Of a stretch of 7,346 nucleotides of DNA, positions 1 through 4,522 are shown piece by piece. The position numbers were made by a program, and so were the translations under genes. Position 1 is the first letter of the stretch. Each line of letters opens with the position of its first letter. Origin of the DNA: Candidatus Gastranaerophilales bacterium. GTDB taxonomy: Bacteria; Cyanobacteriota; Vampirovibrionia; Gastranaerophilales; Gastranaerophilaceae. The notes beneath the pieces were generated by a model, which saw only the letters and a program-made list of their open reading frames with translations, did no database searches and was not told where the DNA came from. The DNA is taken from NCBI GenBank assembly GCA_910587815.1, contig CAJUNK010000030.1:1-7346 (forward strand). Reading direction: 5' to 3'.

Positions 1-57
1 GCGTATAAAGGAGGTAAAGGTGCTAATGGTATGGTGGTGATTGAGTGGAGTAATTAG
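1..57 (+). CDS. C-terminal end of a glycine-rich secreted or pilin-like protein (partial)
   Basis: Frame 1 is open from the window edge to a TAG at 55-57 and encodes 18 residues, GGKGANGMVVIEW being the core. A Gly-rich stretch leading into a short hydrophobic beta strand ending in EW is typical of the C-termini of glycine-rich tail-fibre-like or pilin-like secreted proteins. That comparison is from memory. With only 18 residues visible, the family cannot be fixed. The gene is followed by dispersed repeats and then by a plus-strand intrinsic terminator at 333-370, which could end its transcript. Confidence 0.5.
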   Translation, partial: AYKGGKGANGMVVIEWSN

Positions 58-73
58 GGTAAATATAGTGGGC

Positions 74-115
74 GACAAATTTGCAGGAAATCTTTGATTT
101 CCTTTGCAAATTGTC
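74..115. repeat. Imperfect palindrome, repeat-family hairpin
   Basis: The left arm (74-92) and right arm (97-115) are near-perfect reverse complements, GACAAATTTGC...GGAAATC against GATTTCC...GCAAATTGTC, with a loop of about 4 nt. It shares the TTTGC..AAATC..GATTT..GCAAA core with the hairpins inside the repeats at 113-192 and 7096-7173. It is therefore likely a member of the same dispersed family rather than a dedicated terminator, and no T-run follows it on either strand. Confidence 0.6.
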
Positions 116-192
116 ACTCTGAATTTATTTGACTGACTACTTTTGCCAAAATTTTAATTTCATGCAAAATGTCTGGTCTTCCACAAGGTCTT
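113..192 (+). repeat. Dispersed repeat, copy 1 (with nested hairpin insert)
   Basis: This segment aligns with 7096-7173 in the same orientation. Shared blocks are GTCA..CTGAA.TT.TTTGA, GACTACTTTTGCCAAAA (135-151 and 7114-7130, identical), GCAAAATGTCTGGT, and CCACA.G.TCTT. The outer pieces (113-130 and 184-192) match the two halves of the simpler inverted copy at 211-234. The middle 131-183 therefore looks like an insert in the centre of a palindrome. The insert can fold: TTTTGC 141-146 with GCAAAA 164-169, and AAAT 149-152 with ATTT 157-160. There is no ORF here. Confidence 0.75.
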
Positions 193-210
193 GTACAAAA
201 CCCGGAGGAA

Positions 211-234
211 ATCCTGAAACAAGTTCAGGATGAC
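211..234 (-). repeat. Dispersed palindromic repeat, simple inverted copy
   Basis: Positions 211-231 form a palindrome (ATCCTGAAAC against GTTCAGGAT). Read on the minus strand, 219-233 is GTCATCCTGAACTTG, identical to 7096-7110. This copy lacks the roughly 51-nt central insert found at 113-192 and 7096-7173, so it shows the uninterrupted form. The flanking ACAGGTGGGGATATGAC (232-248) also resembles, inverted, 7060-7079, so the similarity extends past the palindrome. Confidence 0.7.
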
Positions 235-277
235 AGGTGGGGATATGACAGATGAGCTAGGATAACAAATAAATAAA

Positions 278-302
278 AGAGAGCCTTTGAAAAAGACTCT
301 CT
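278..302 (-). terminator. Intrinsic terminator, minus strand
   Basis: The stem pairs 278-286 with 294-302 (one C-A mismatch, 7-nt loop). Read on the minus strand, GAGAGTC...GGCTCTC is followed by TTTTATTTATTTG, a T-rich tail. No minus-strand ORF leads into it, so it would end an unannotated leftward transcript or is a relic. Confidence 0.55.
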
Positions 303-332
303 CATCTTTAGATTTTAGATGAACAACTTTTC

Positions 333-370
333 GGGTATTGATTTTTGTAACCTTTCAATACCCTTTTTTT
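333..370 (+). terminator. Intrinsic terminator, plus strand
   Basis: A perfect 9-bp stem (GGGTATTGA 333-341 with TCAATACCC 355-363, 13-nt loop) is followed directly by seven T (364-370). It probably ends transcription from the gene finishing at 57, or from a short RNA in 261-370. Nothing else in 261-425 looks like a gene. Confidence 0.8.
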
Positions 371-425
371 ACATTAATCATTATACACATTAAATTGCCA
401 AGTTGGGTAGTATTTTAACAATTTT

Positions 426-434
426 TGGTATAAT
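426..434 (+). promoter_or_regulatory. Extended -10 promoter of the type I toxin-like transcript
   Basis: TGGTATAAT is an extended -10 (TG at 426-427, TATAAT at 429-434). No well-spaced -35 is visible; the nearest, TTGGGT at 403-408, has a 20-bp spacer. The predicted start is about 441, just before the structured leader. Confidence 0.6.
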
Positions 435-449
435 AGGTTTGTTCAAAAG

Positions 450-513
450 GGTAAGCTCCCGCTTACCTCCTCCGGCACAGACTTGTTAAGCAGAAAATGA
501 CGGCAAAGGAGGT
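450..513 (+). promoter_or_regulatory. Leader with hairpin and Shine-Dalgarno-sequestering complement
   Basis: GGTAAGC (450-456) and GCTTACC (461-467) form a tight hairpin with a 4-nt loop. ACCTCCT (465-471) is the exact reverse complement of the strong SD AGGAGGT (507-513). The SD can thus be hidden by pairing with the leader, in competition with the first hairpin. Such long-range SD masking is a known feature of type I toxin mRNAs. The folding is inferred from complementarity only. Confidence 0.55.
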
Positions 514-519
514 GATAAA

Positions 520-594
520 ATGCAATTTAGCGTAAGCGAAAAAGCGCTATTAATTATCTTTTAGATAATCATAGCGCTCACATTTGCAAAATAG
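520..594 (+). pseudogene. Small hydrophobic peptide ORF interrupted by TAG, type I toxin-like
   Basis: An ATG at 520 follows a near-consensus SD (AGGAGGT 507-513, 6-nt gap). It encodes MQFSVSEKALLIIF and stops at TAG 562-564. The same frame then continues IIIALTFAK to a second TAG at 592-594. Read through, the 24-codon unit would be a short polar N-terminus plus one hydrophobic helix ending in Lys, the usual shape of membrane-acting type I toxins. TAG is a normal stop elsewhere in this window (2296, 4044), so read-through is unlikely. The toxin may be dead, or the 14-residue peptide may be the product. Its promoter, its leader and the antisense promoter opposite all look intact. I assign it by architecture, not by recognised homology. 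Confidence 0.5.
539..578 (-). terminator. Intrinsic terminator of the antisense RNA
   Basis: AGCGCTAT (543-550) pairs perfectly with ATAGCGCT (571-578). Inside that, ATTATCT (553-559) pairs with AGATAAT (563-569) around a 3-nt loop. On the minus strand the stem runs into TTTTTCGCTT (543-534). The plus strand has no T-run after it, so it works leftward. It also lies within the peptide ORF. Confidence 0.65.
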
Positions 595-603
595 GGAGTT
601 AAG

Positions 604-639
604 AAAGACCTCAAAGAGAAACCACCTCTTGGGTCTTTT
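604..639 (+). terminator. Terminator hairpin of the toxin-like mRNA
   Basis: AAAGACC (604-610) pairs with GGTCTTT (632-638), and AAGAG (614-618) with CTCTT (626-630), leaving a 7-nt loop. The T-run is short (TTTT 636-639, then CCC), so termination may be moderate. Confidence 0.55.
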
Positions 640-651
640 CCCTATATTCAT

Positions 652-679
652 ATTATAAATCACCTTTTGCCTTTGTCAA
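652..679 (-). promoter_or_regulatory. Consensus sigma-70 promoter for the antisense RNA
   Basis: On the minus strand, TTGACA (679-674) and TATAAT (657-652) are both perfect hexamers separated by 16 bp. This is the best promoter match in the window, and no minus-strand protein gene lies downstream of it. It points into the 3' end of the toxin-like mRNA. Confidence 0.75.
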
Positions 680-704
680 TGCGACACACACTTAGTAACA
701 CTGA

Positions 705-733
705 TTGATAAAATAAAAATAATATACTATGAT
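705..733 (+). promoter_or_regulatory. Sigma-70 promoter of the 61-aa gene
   Basis: TTGATA (705-710), a 17-bp spacer and TATGAT (728-733) give one mismatch in each hexamer. The start would be near 740, leaving a leader of about 60 nt before the ATG at 800. It lies back to back with the antisense promoter at 652-679. Confidence 0.65.
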
Positions 734-799
734 AGCAGTTTGCTCCAATTTTAAGTCAATTTTAATGCTATTATCAAAATATTAACAAAAGGAAAATTT

Positions 800-985
800 A
801 TGAATAAACTAACAAATCTTACAAACCATTGTTACGAAAATCTTGAAAAAATGGAAATTTTAATTAATGTTTTACAAGAAAAATATTCACATAAAAAGGA
901 TATAGTGGTTATTTCGGATATGATATCTGAAAATATTAAAGAAACCACTGAAACAATCCTTGATATACAAAATGAAATATTATGA
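800..985 (+). CDS. Small helical protein of unknown function (61 aa)
   Basis: I do not recognise this protein. It is 61 residues, mostly charged and amphipathic, with leucines and isoleucines spaced as in helices (ENLEKMEILINVLQEKY and, later, MISENIKETTETILDIQ). This suggests a two-helix hairpin or coiled coil. There is one cysteine and no signal peptide or membrane segment. The start is supported by AGGA about 8 nt upstream, and the gene has its own promoter at 705-733. It ends about 20 bp before the -35 of the secretion operon, so it is probably transcribed separately. A role as a small export chaperone or substrate would be a guess from position only. Confidence 0.65.
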   Translation: MNKLTNLTNHCYENLEKMEILINVLQEKYSHKKDIVVISDMISENIKETTETILDIQNEIL

Positions 986-1004
986 TACAAGTTTCTTAAC
1001 TTTT

Positions 1005-1033
1005 TTGCCACAGACCCCCTAAATACTTATAAT
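1005..1033 (+). promoter_or_regulatory. Sigma-70 promoter of the export-apparatus operon
   Basis: TTGCCA (1005-1010), a 17-bp spacer and TATAAT (1028-1033) form a strong promoter. The predicted start near 1040 leaves only about 25-40 nt before the first gene. The 5' end of the operon is therefore well bounded, and no further upstream start for the first gene is possible. No sigma-28 or sigma-54 flagellar-type element is visible here. Confidence 0.7.
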
Positions 1034-1080
1034 GTCTTTGGATACGTATAACTTTTTATAAGAAATGTCGGACACAAAAA

Positions 1081-2298
1081 TTGAATAATATCAGGCAAAA
1101 TAATGATATTAATCTTTTATTTGGCTGGTTTGATAACCAGCTGAAAAATGCTGTGCAAAATTGTATTCAGATTTTTTGGGAAAACAAATTTGATATAAAA
1201 ACACAATCTTTAACTACAAATTTATCAGTAAAAGATGATTTTACATCAAAAGGCGAAATTTACTTCACTGCGCAATTATCTATTTGTGCTCATCAAAATG
1301 CCTTTGTGCGCATATCATCAGATTTTATCAGAATTTTATTCCACGAATCCTTTGGTTCAATTTCTCCAATCTTCAAATTGCAAGAACTATCTGATTTGGA
1401 AATTAAAATTTTAAATTCATTTTGTGAATTTTTAAATGATGAAATTAAAAATTTTATAATTCCACACGATAAAATTGAAAAGCAAGCTCTTAAAAACAAA
1501 GGAATGTACAATGCAGCATTTTTAATGACCAAAGATAATTTAAAAATTGGAAAAATTGTGATTTCTATACCACAAAATTGCTTGAAAACAGAAAAAATAG
1601 AGTTAAATGAAAATTTTTCGTTTTCTGATTTTTTGGATACAAAAACTTTTGTAAATATCTCTGTGGGCACATCAAAACTTGCACTAAATGACTTAAAAAG
1701 CTTATATCCTGGGGATATTATACTTCTTGAAAATAGCAACATAAATTATATGCAAATAAAGACAGGCTCAATTAAACAAAGTTTTAAGGTGAGCCCTGAG
1801 CCTTCTTTAATGCTTGAACTTGATGAAGATGAACAAGAATTGGGAGCAGATATGACTAGTGATAAAAATATTTGGGATGATATACAAATAGAAGTAGGTG
1901 CAGAATTTGACAAGGTGAAAATGTCCTTAGGAGATTTGAAACAAATTTCAAAAGGTCTTGTGATAGATCTTGGAGAAATTGTAAATAATAAAATTTCTCT
2001 TCTTGTGGAAAATAAATTGGTGGCAAAAGGCGAACTTGTCATTATAAATGATAAATACGGCGTAAAAATTGATGAAATATATTCTAACCCAAAGGAACAA
2101 GAGACAAATACATTAAAGCAAGAATCTAAAAAACAAGAACCGTCAAAACCAAAAGGGCAAACCAAAACTCCACAACCGCAAGCAGCCCAACAGCCAGATG
2201 CAAACCAGGTAAACCAAATGGCACAAGCAAGCGCACAAGAAGCAACAAGCGAAGAAGAAGAATTTGATTATTCAGATTTTGAAGATGAAGATAATTAG
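1081..2298 (+). CDS. C-ring/sorting-platform protein with two SpoA domains (FliM/FliN- or SctQ-like)
   Basis: This should form the cytoplasmic ring under the export gate, the flagellar switch or the injectisome sorting platform. Residues 60-125 resemble the FliM middle domain (FVRISSDFIRILFHESFG, then LSDLEIKILNSFCEFL). A first SpoA domain lies at about 185-245 and a second, clearly FliN-like one at about 265-335 (VGAEFDKVKMSLGDL, then LVAKGELVIINDKYGV). A K/Q/P-rich linker and an acidic tail (EEEEFDYSDFEDEDN) end the protein. Double SpoA in one chain is the SctQ arrangement; flagella usually split it between FliM and FliN. Residues 8-14 (NDINLLF) vaguely recall the FliM N-terminal CheY-binding motif. 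The start is uncertain: TTG at 1081 has no SD, and an ATG at 1065 is out of frame by one base. The gene is first in a tight operon, and the family is clear. Confidence 0.85.
   Translation: MNNIRQNNDINLLFGWFDNQLKNAVQNCIQIFWENKFDIKTQSLTTNLSVKDDFTSKGEIYFTAQLSICAHQNAFVRISSDFIRILFHESFGSISPIFKLQELSDLEIKILNSFCEFLNDEIKNFIIPHDKIEKQALKNKGMYNAAFLMTKDNLKIGKIVISIPQNCLKTEKIELNENFSFSDFLDTKTFVNISVGTSKLALNDLKSLYPGDIILLENSNINYMQIKTGSIKQSFKVSPEPSLMLELDEDEQELGADMTSDKNIWDDIQIEVGAEFDKVKMSLGDLKQISKGLVIDLGEIVNNKISLLVENKLVAKGELVIINDKYGVKIDEIYSNPKEQETNTLKQESKKQEPSKPKGQTKTPQPQAAQQPDANQVNQMAQASAQEATSEEEEFDYSDFEDEDN
1842..1854 (+). promoter_or_regulatory. Candidate internal ribosome binding site and start inside the double-SpoA gene
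   Basis: GGGAG (1842-1846) lies 5 nt before an in-frame ATG (1852, codon 258), directly upstream of the second SpoA domain. Initiation here would give a 148-residue FliN-like product. Several sctQ genes (for example yscQ and spaO) make such a C-terminal product from an internal start. That this happens here is inference. Confidence 0.45.
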
Positions 2299-2323
2299 TA
2301 AAGGCTAAATAAGGGGGTTTAAA

Positions 2324-2911
2324 ATGTTACAGTATCTTATAGCGTTCAGTTTATATACTTTAGCAATGGTTGGAATTTTTTTCATTGCTTTTGTAGTTTA
2401 CAAAAAAACAATGAATTTTAATAACCCAAAATTTGATAACGGAATAAAGATTGAAGATATGTTAAGACTTTCACAAAGGAAAAGTCTATACATTATAAAT
2501 GTGCAGGGTGAAAGGTTTCTGATTGCATCAGATTTTGATAATACAACATTTCTATCAAAACTAGCTCCAAAATCAATTCAAAAAAATGAAAGTTCATCAA
2601 AAGAAAATAATATTCTAAACAATAATATGCAGAAAAACATTATCTCAACTATTTTAAAGCCAAAAGTTGAGAATGAAATAAAAATAGAGACTCAAAGGGA
2701 TATTAAAAAAGATGAATTATCAAAAAAACAAATTGAAAAATATTTAAAAGAGCTAGAAATACTCGATACAGCCATAGGCACAATGGAAGAAACACAATCT
2801 GCAAAAAGCGAGGACGATTATTCAAACGCAATTGATATAAATTCAAGAAAAACAATAATGAAAAATATTTTAAAAGAATTAGACAATAATTCAAAAAGGA
2901 CCAGTATTTAA
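2324..2911 (+). CDS. fliO: FliO-like flagellar biosynthesis protein
   Basis: FliO is a bitopic membrane protein that helps FliP assemble into the export gate. The 195-residue product has one N-terminal membrane helix (about 4-26), then a small domain at about 40-82 with the FliO pattern of basic residues and beta strands (IEDMLRLSQRKSLYIINV, then GERFLIASD). A long, polar, lysine-rich helical tail (about 85-195) makes it longer than many FliO proteins. The start has a strong SD (AGGGGG, 6-nt gap). It lies 25 bp after the C-ring gene and 2 bp before fliP, the usual flagellar order. FliO is typical of flagella and generally absent from injectisomes, so its presence argues for a flagellar-type system. 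Sequence similarity in this family is low, hence moderate confidence. Confidence 0.75.
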   Translation: MLQYLIAFSLYTLAMVGIFFIAFVVYKKTMNFNNPKFDNGIKIEDMLRLSQRKSLYIINVQGERFLIASDFDNTTFLSKLAPKSIQKNESSSKENNILNNNMQKNIISTILKPKVENEIKIETQRDIKKDELSKKQIEKYLKELEILDTAIGTMEETQSAKSEDDYSNAIDINSRKTIMKNILKELDNNSKRTSI

Positions 2912-2913
2912 TT

Positions 2914-3555
2914 ATGGATGTTATAATAAAAGATTTAAACCCAGTTATACAGCTATTAATGGTAATGACATTATTTTCATTACTGCCTTTTGCATTTTGC
3001 TGTATGACATCCTTTTTAAGGTTTACAATAGTTTTTTCAATGCTGAAAACAGCAATGGGAACACAATCTGTTCCTCCTGCCATTGCATTAATAGGCCTTG
3101 CTTTAATTATGACTTTATATACAATGTCTCCAGTTTTTCAAAGTATGTATGAGGCAGGCAGAGTACCATACGAAAAAAATGGAGATATAGTGCTAACGCT
3201 GCAAAAAGGTTCTGAACCCTTAAAAGAATTTATGTTAAAGCAAACACGACAGGAAGATATAATATTTTTTGTGGAAAAAACAAGAACCACCATGCCTGAA
3301 ACACCCGAAGAATTAACACTTTGGGAAGTTGCCCCCGCCTATATAATAAGTGAACTTAAAACATCATTTGAAATAGGCTTTATAATATTTATACCATTCA
3401 TCGTATTAGACCTTGTTGTTGCAAACATATTACTTGCACTTGGTATGTTTATGTTATCGCCAACTATCGTATCTTTGCCGTTTAAATTGTTAATTTTTAT
3501 TGCTGTTGATGGATGGAGCCTGATTGTAAAAGGATTAGTGGAGAGTTTTAATTAA
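2914..3555 (+). CDS. fliP: Type III export gate protein FliP/SctR
   Basis: FliP/SctR forms the pentameric core of the inner-membrane export gate. The 213-residue product has four hydrophobic segments and the family's signature blocks: MTSFLRFTIVFSMLKTAMGT with VPP (31-55), PAYIISELKTSFEIGF (141-156), NILLALGMFMLSP (171-183), and SLPFKLLIF..VDGW (187-201). Typical FliP is about 245 residues with a cleaved signal peptide. This one starts directly in the first core helix, closer to SctR length. The LSP after the Met segment is also SctR-like. The methionine gasket reads Met-Phe-Met (178-180) where many FliP proteins have three Met. It starts 2 bp after fliO and its stop overlaps the fliQ start (TAATG). 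Confidence 0.93.
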   Translation: MDVIIKDLNPVIQLLMVMTLFSLLPFAFCCMTSFLRFTIVFSMLKTAMGTQSVPPAIALIGLALIMTLYTMSPVFQSMYEAGRVPYEKNGDIVLTLQKGSEPLKEFMLKQTRQEDIIFFVEKTRTTMPETPEELTLWEVAPAYIISELKTSFEIGFIIFIPFIVLDLVVANILLALGMFMLSPTIVSLPFKLLIFIAVDGWSLIVKGLVESFN

Positions 3556-4046
3556 TGGAATTATTAACAGAATATCTTGCAAAAGGTTTTGTCACAATGC
3601 TTTCAATATCTCTGCCTTGTGTTCTAGTGGCGGCAGGTATTGGTCTTGTTGTAGGTATTTTACAAGCAGTAACCCAAGTGCAGGAACAAACTATTGCAGC
3701 GGCACCAAAGATTATATCAGTATTTTTAACAATAATTATTCTTGGAATGCTTTATATAAAGGTTTTAACGGAATATTTCAGAGAAGGAACAGACCTTGCA
3801 TTTAATGTTGTAGTACGTTCTGCAAATTATGTTTTACCTGAAGATTATTATTTTCATTCAAAACCTTTCGCAGCTGAAATGCAAGATACAATTAAAAAAC
3901 CTACGGATGAAATTGATAATATTATGAAAAACCCAGGCAAGATTCCCTGGTCTGAAAATCAGTTTAAGGATAAATATACCCCACGCAGCAGAGGAGCAAA
4001 CCCAAGGCCTAATTTTATAGAAACAAATAAAATGCTTGGAAGATAG
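3555..4046 (+). CDS. fliQ: Type III export gate protein FliQ/SctS with a long C-terminal extension
   Basis: FliQ/SctS packs around the FliP-FliR core of the export gate. Residues 1-88 are a standard FliQ: two membrane helices (about 15-37 and 52-74) joined by the conserved cytoplasmic loop QAVTQVQEQT (37-46). Family members normally end near residue 90. Here about 75 further residues follow, polar, with aromatic and proline-rich patches (PEDYYFHSKPF, then PGKIPWSENQF, then a basic end with PRSRGANPRP). Because the loop faces the cytoplasm, the tail should lie on the periplasmic side. The ATG overlaps the fliP stop by one base and a GGAG-type SD lies upstream. The frame runs without break into the tail, so it is not a read-through of a neighbouring gene. 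Confidence 0.9.
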   Translation: MELLTEYLAKGFVTMLSISLPCVLVAAGIGLVVGILQAVTQVQEQTIAAAPKIISVFLTIIILGMLYIKVLTEYFREGTDLAFNVVVRSANYVLPEDYYFHSKPFAAEMQDTIKKPTDEIDNIMKNPGKIPWSENQFKDKYTPRSRGANPRPNFIETNKMLGR

Positions 4047-4049
4047 AAT

Positions 4050-4520
4050 ATGAAAAAATATGTATTTTTCTTAATAATTTTAACATCATGTCTGATTACC
4101 TTTATAAAAATAGAAATGAAAGCAGAAGTAAAGGCTGAAGTTGTAGCTCCTGCATTGCAATATTTGAGAGAAGATTACCCTTCGGCATTTTTAAAATCAG
4201 ATGATTACAGTATAAAATTAAACACAACAAGACGATATAAATTAAGATGTGAAAGCGACATTTCAGCTATTGCAATAGGAGATACAGAAAATCTGAAAGC
4301 AAAAGAAAACCCAGAAATTGCAGAAGAAAAAATGCTCTATGAAATTATTGCACCAAAAGATGTAATTATAAAAACAAAACATGAAACATATACCTATATG
4401 CAAATTTACACAACAGAAAATGAAACTCCAATAACCGTTTTATTATCAATAAATAAAAAAAATGAAGTGCCAAATTTAATACAGTTTGGCCCCTGCACAA
4501 TGTTTGAAGAAATTAATTAA
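4050..4520 (+). CDS. Exported protein of unknown function between fliQ and fliR
   Basis: I do not recognise a named family. The 156-residue protein has an N-terminal signal or anchor (KK, then a hydrophobic run at 4-19). LTSC (11-14) fits a lipobox, which would make it a lipoprotein; an uncleaved anchor is the alternative. The mature part looks beta-rich. Residues 53-135 (KLRCESDISAIAIGD, then APKDVIIKTKHETYTYMQIY, then TVLLSINK) recall the periplasmic 'pilus formation protein N-terminal' domain found with secretins, by pattern only. C67 and C149 could form a disulfide. It sits 3 bp after fliQ and 2 bp before fliR with a GGAAG SD, so it is co-translated with the gate. fliQ and fliR are normally adjacent, so this insertion suggests a periplasmic accessory of the system. 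Confidence 0.75.
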   Translation: MKKYVFFLIILTSCLITFIKIEMKAEVKAEVVAPALQYLREDYPSAFLKSDDYSIKLNTTRRYKLRCESDISAIAIGDTENLKAKENPEIAEEKMLYEIIAPKDVIIKTKHETYTYMQIYTTENETPITVLLSINKKNEVPNLIQFGPCTMFEEIN

Positions 4521-4522
4521 AA

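Larger units (their letters stand above)
537..645 (-). ncRNA. Predicted antisense RNA (type I antitoxin-like), about 110 nt
   Basis: A consensus minus-strand promoter (652-679) predicts a start near 645. A strong hairpin (543-578) followed by a T-run on the minus strand predicts an end near 537. The RNA would be fully complementary to the last two thirds of the peptide ORF and the 3' end of its mRNA, including that mRNA's terminator. Convergent 3' overlap is the arrangement of known pairs such as txpA/RatA and bsrE/SR5 in Bacillus. No expression evidence is available from sequence alone. Confidence 0.55.

Noticed and set aside
74..234. CRISPR-like repeats
   Set aside because: The repeats are palindromic, in both orientations, irregularly spaced and partly coding; there are no regular spacers or cas genes.
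562..564. TAG recoding (stop read as an amino acid) to rescue the toxin-like peptide
   Set aside because: TAG is used as an ordinary stop by the genes ending at 57, 2298 and 4046, so an altered code is not supported.
1293..2165. Two minus-strand ORFs (149 and 139 aa) opposite the double-SpoA gene
   Set aside because: They are shadows of a gene with clear SpoA domains, with Ser/Phe-rich antisense composition and no ribosome binding site.
2703..3083. Minus-strand 126-aa ORF
   Set aside because: It spans the fliO-fliP junction antisense to conserved coding sequence, with no start signals.
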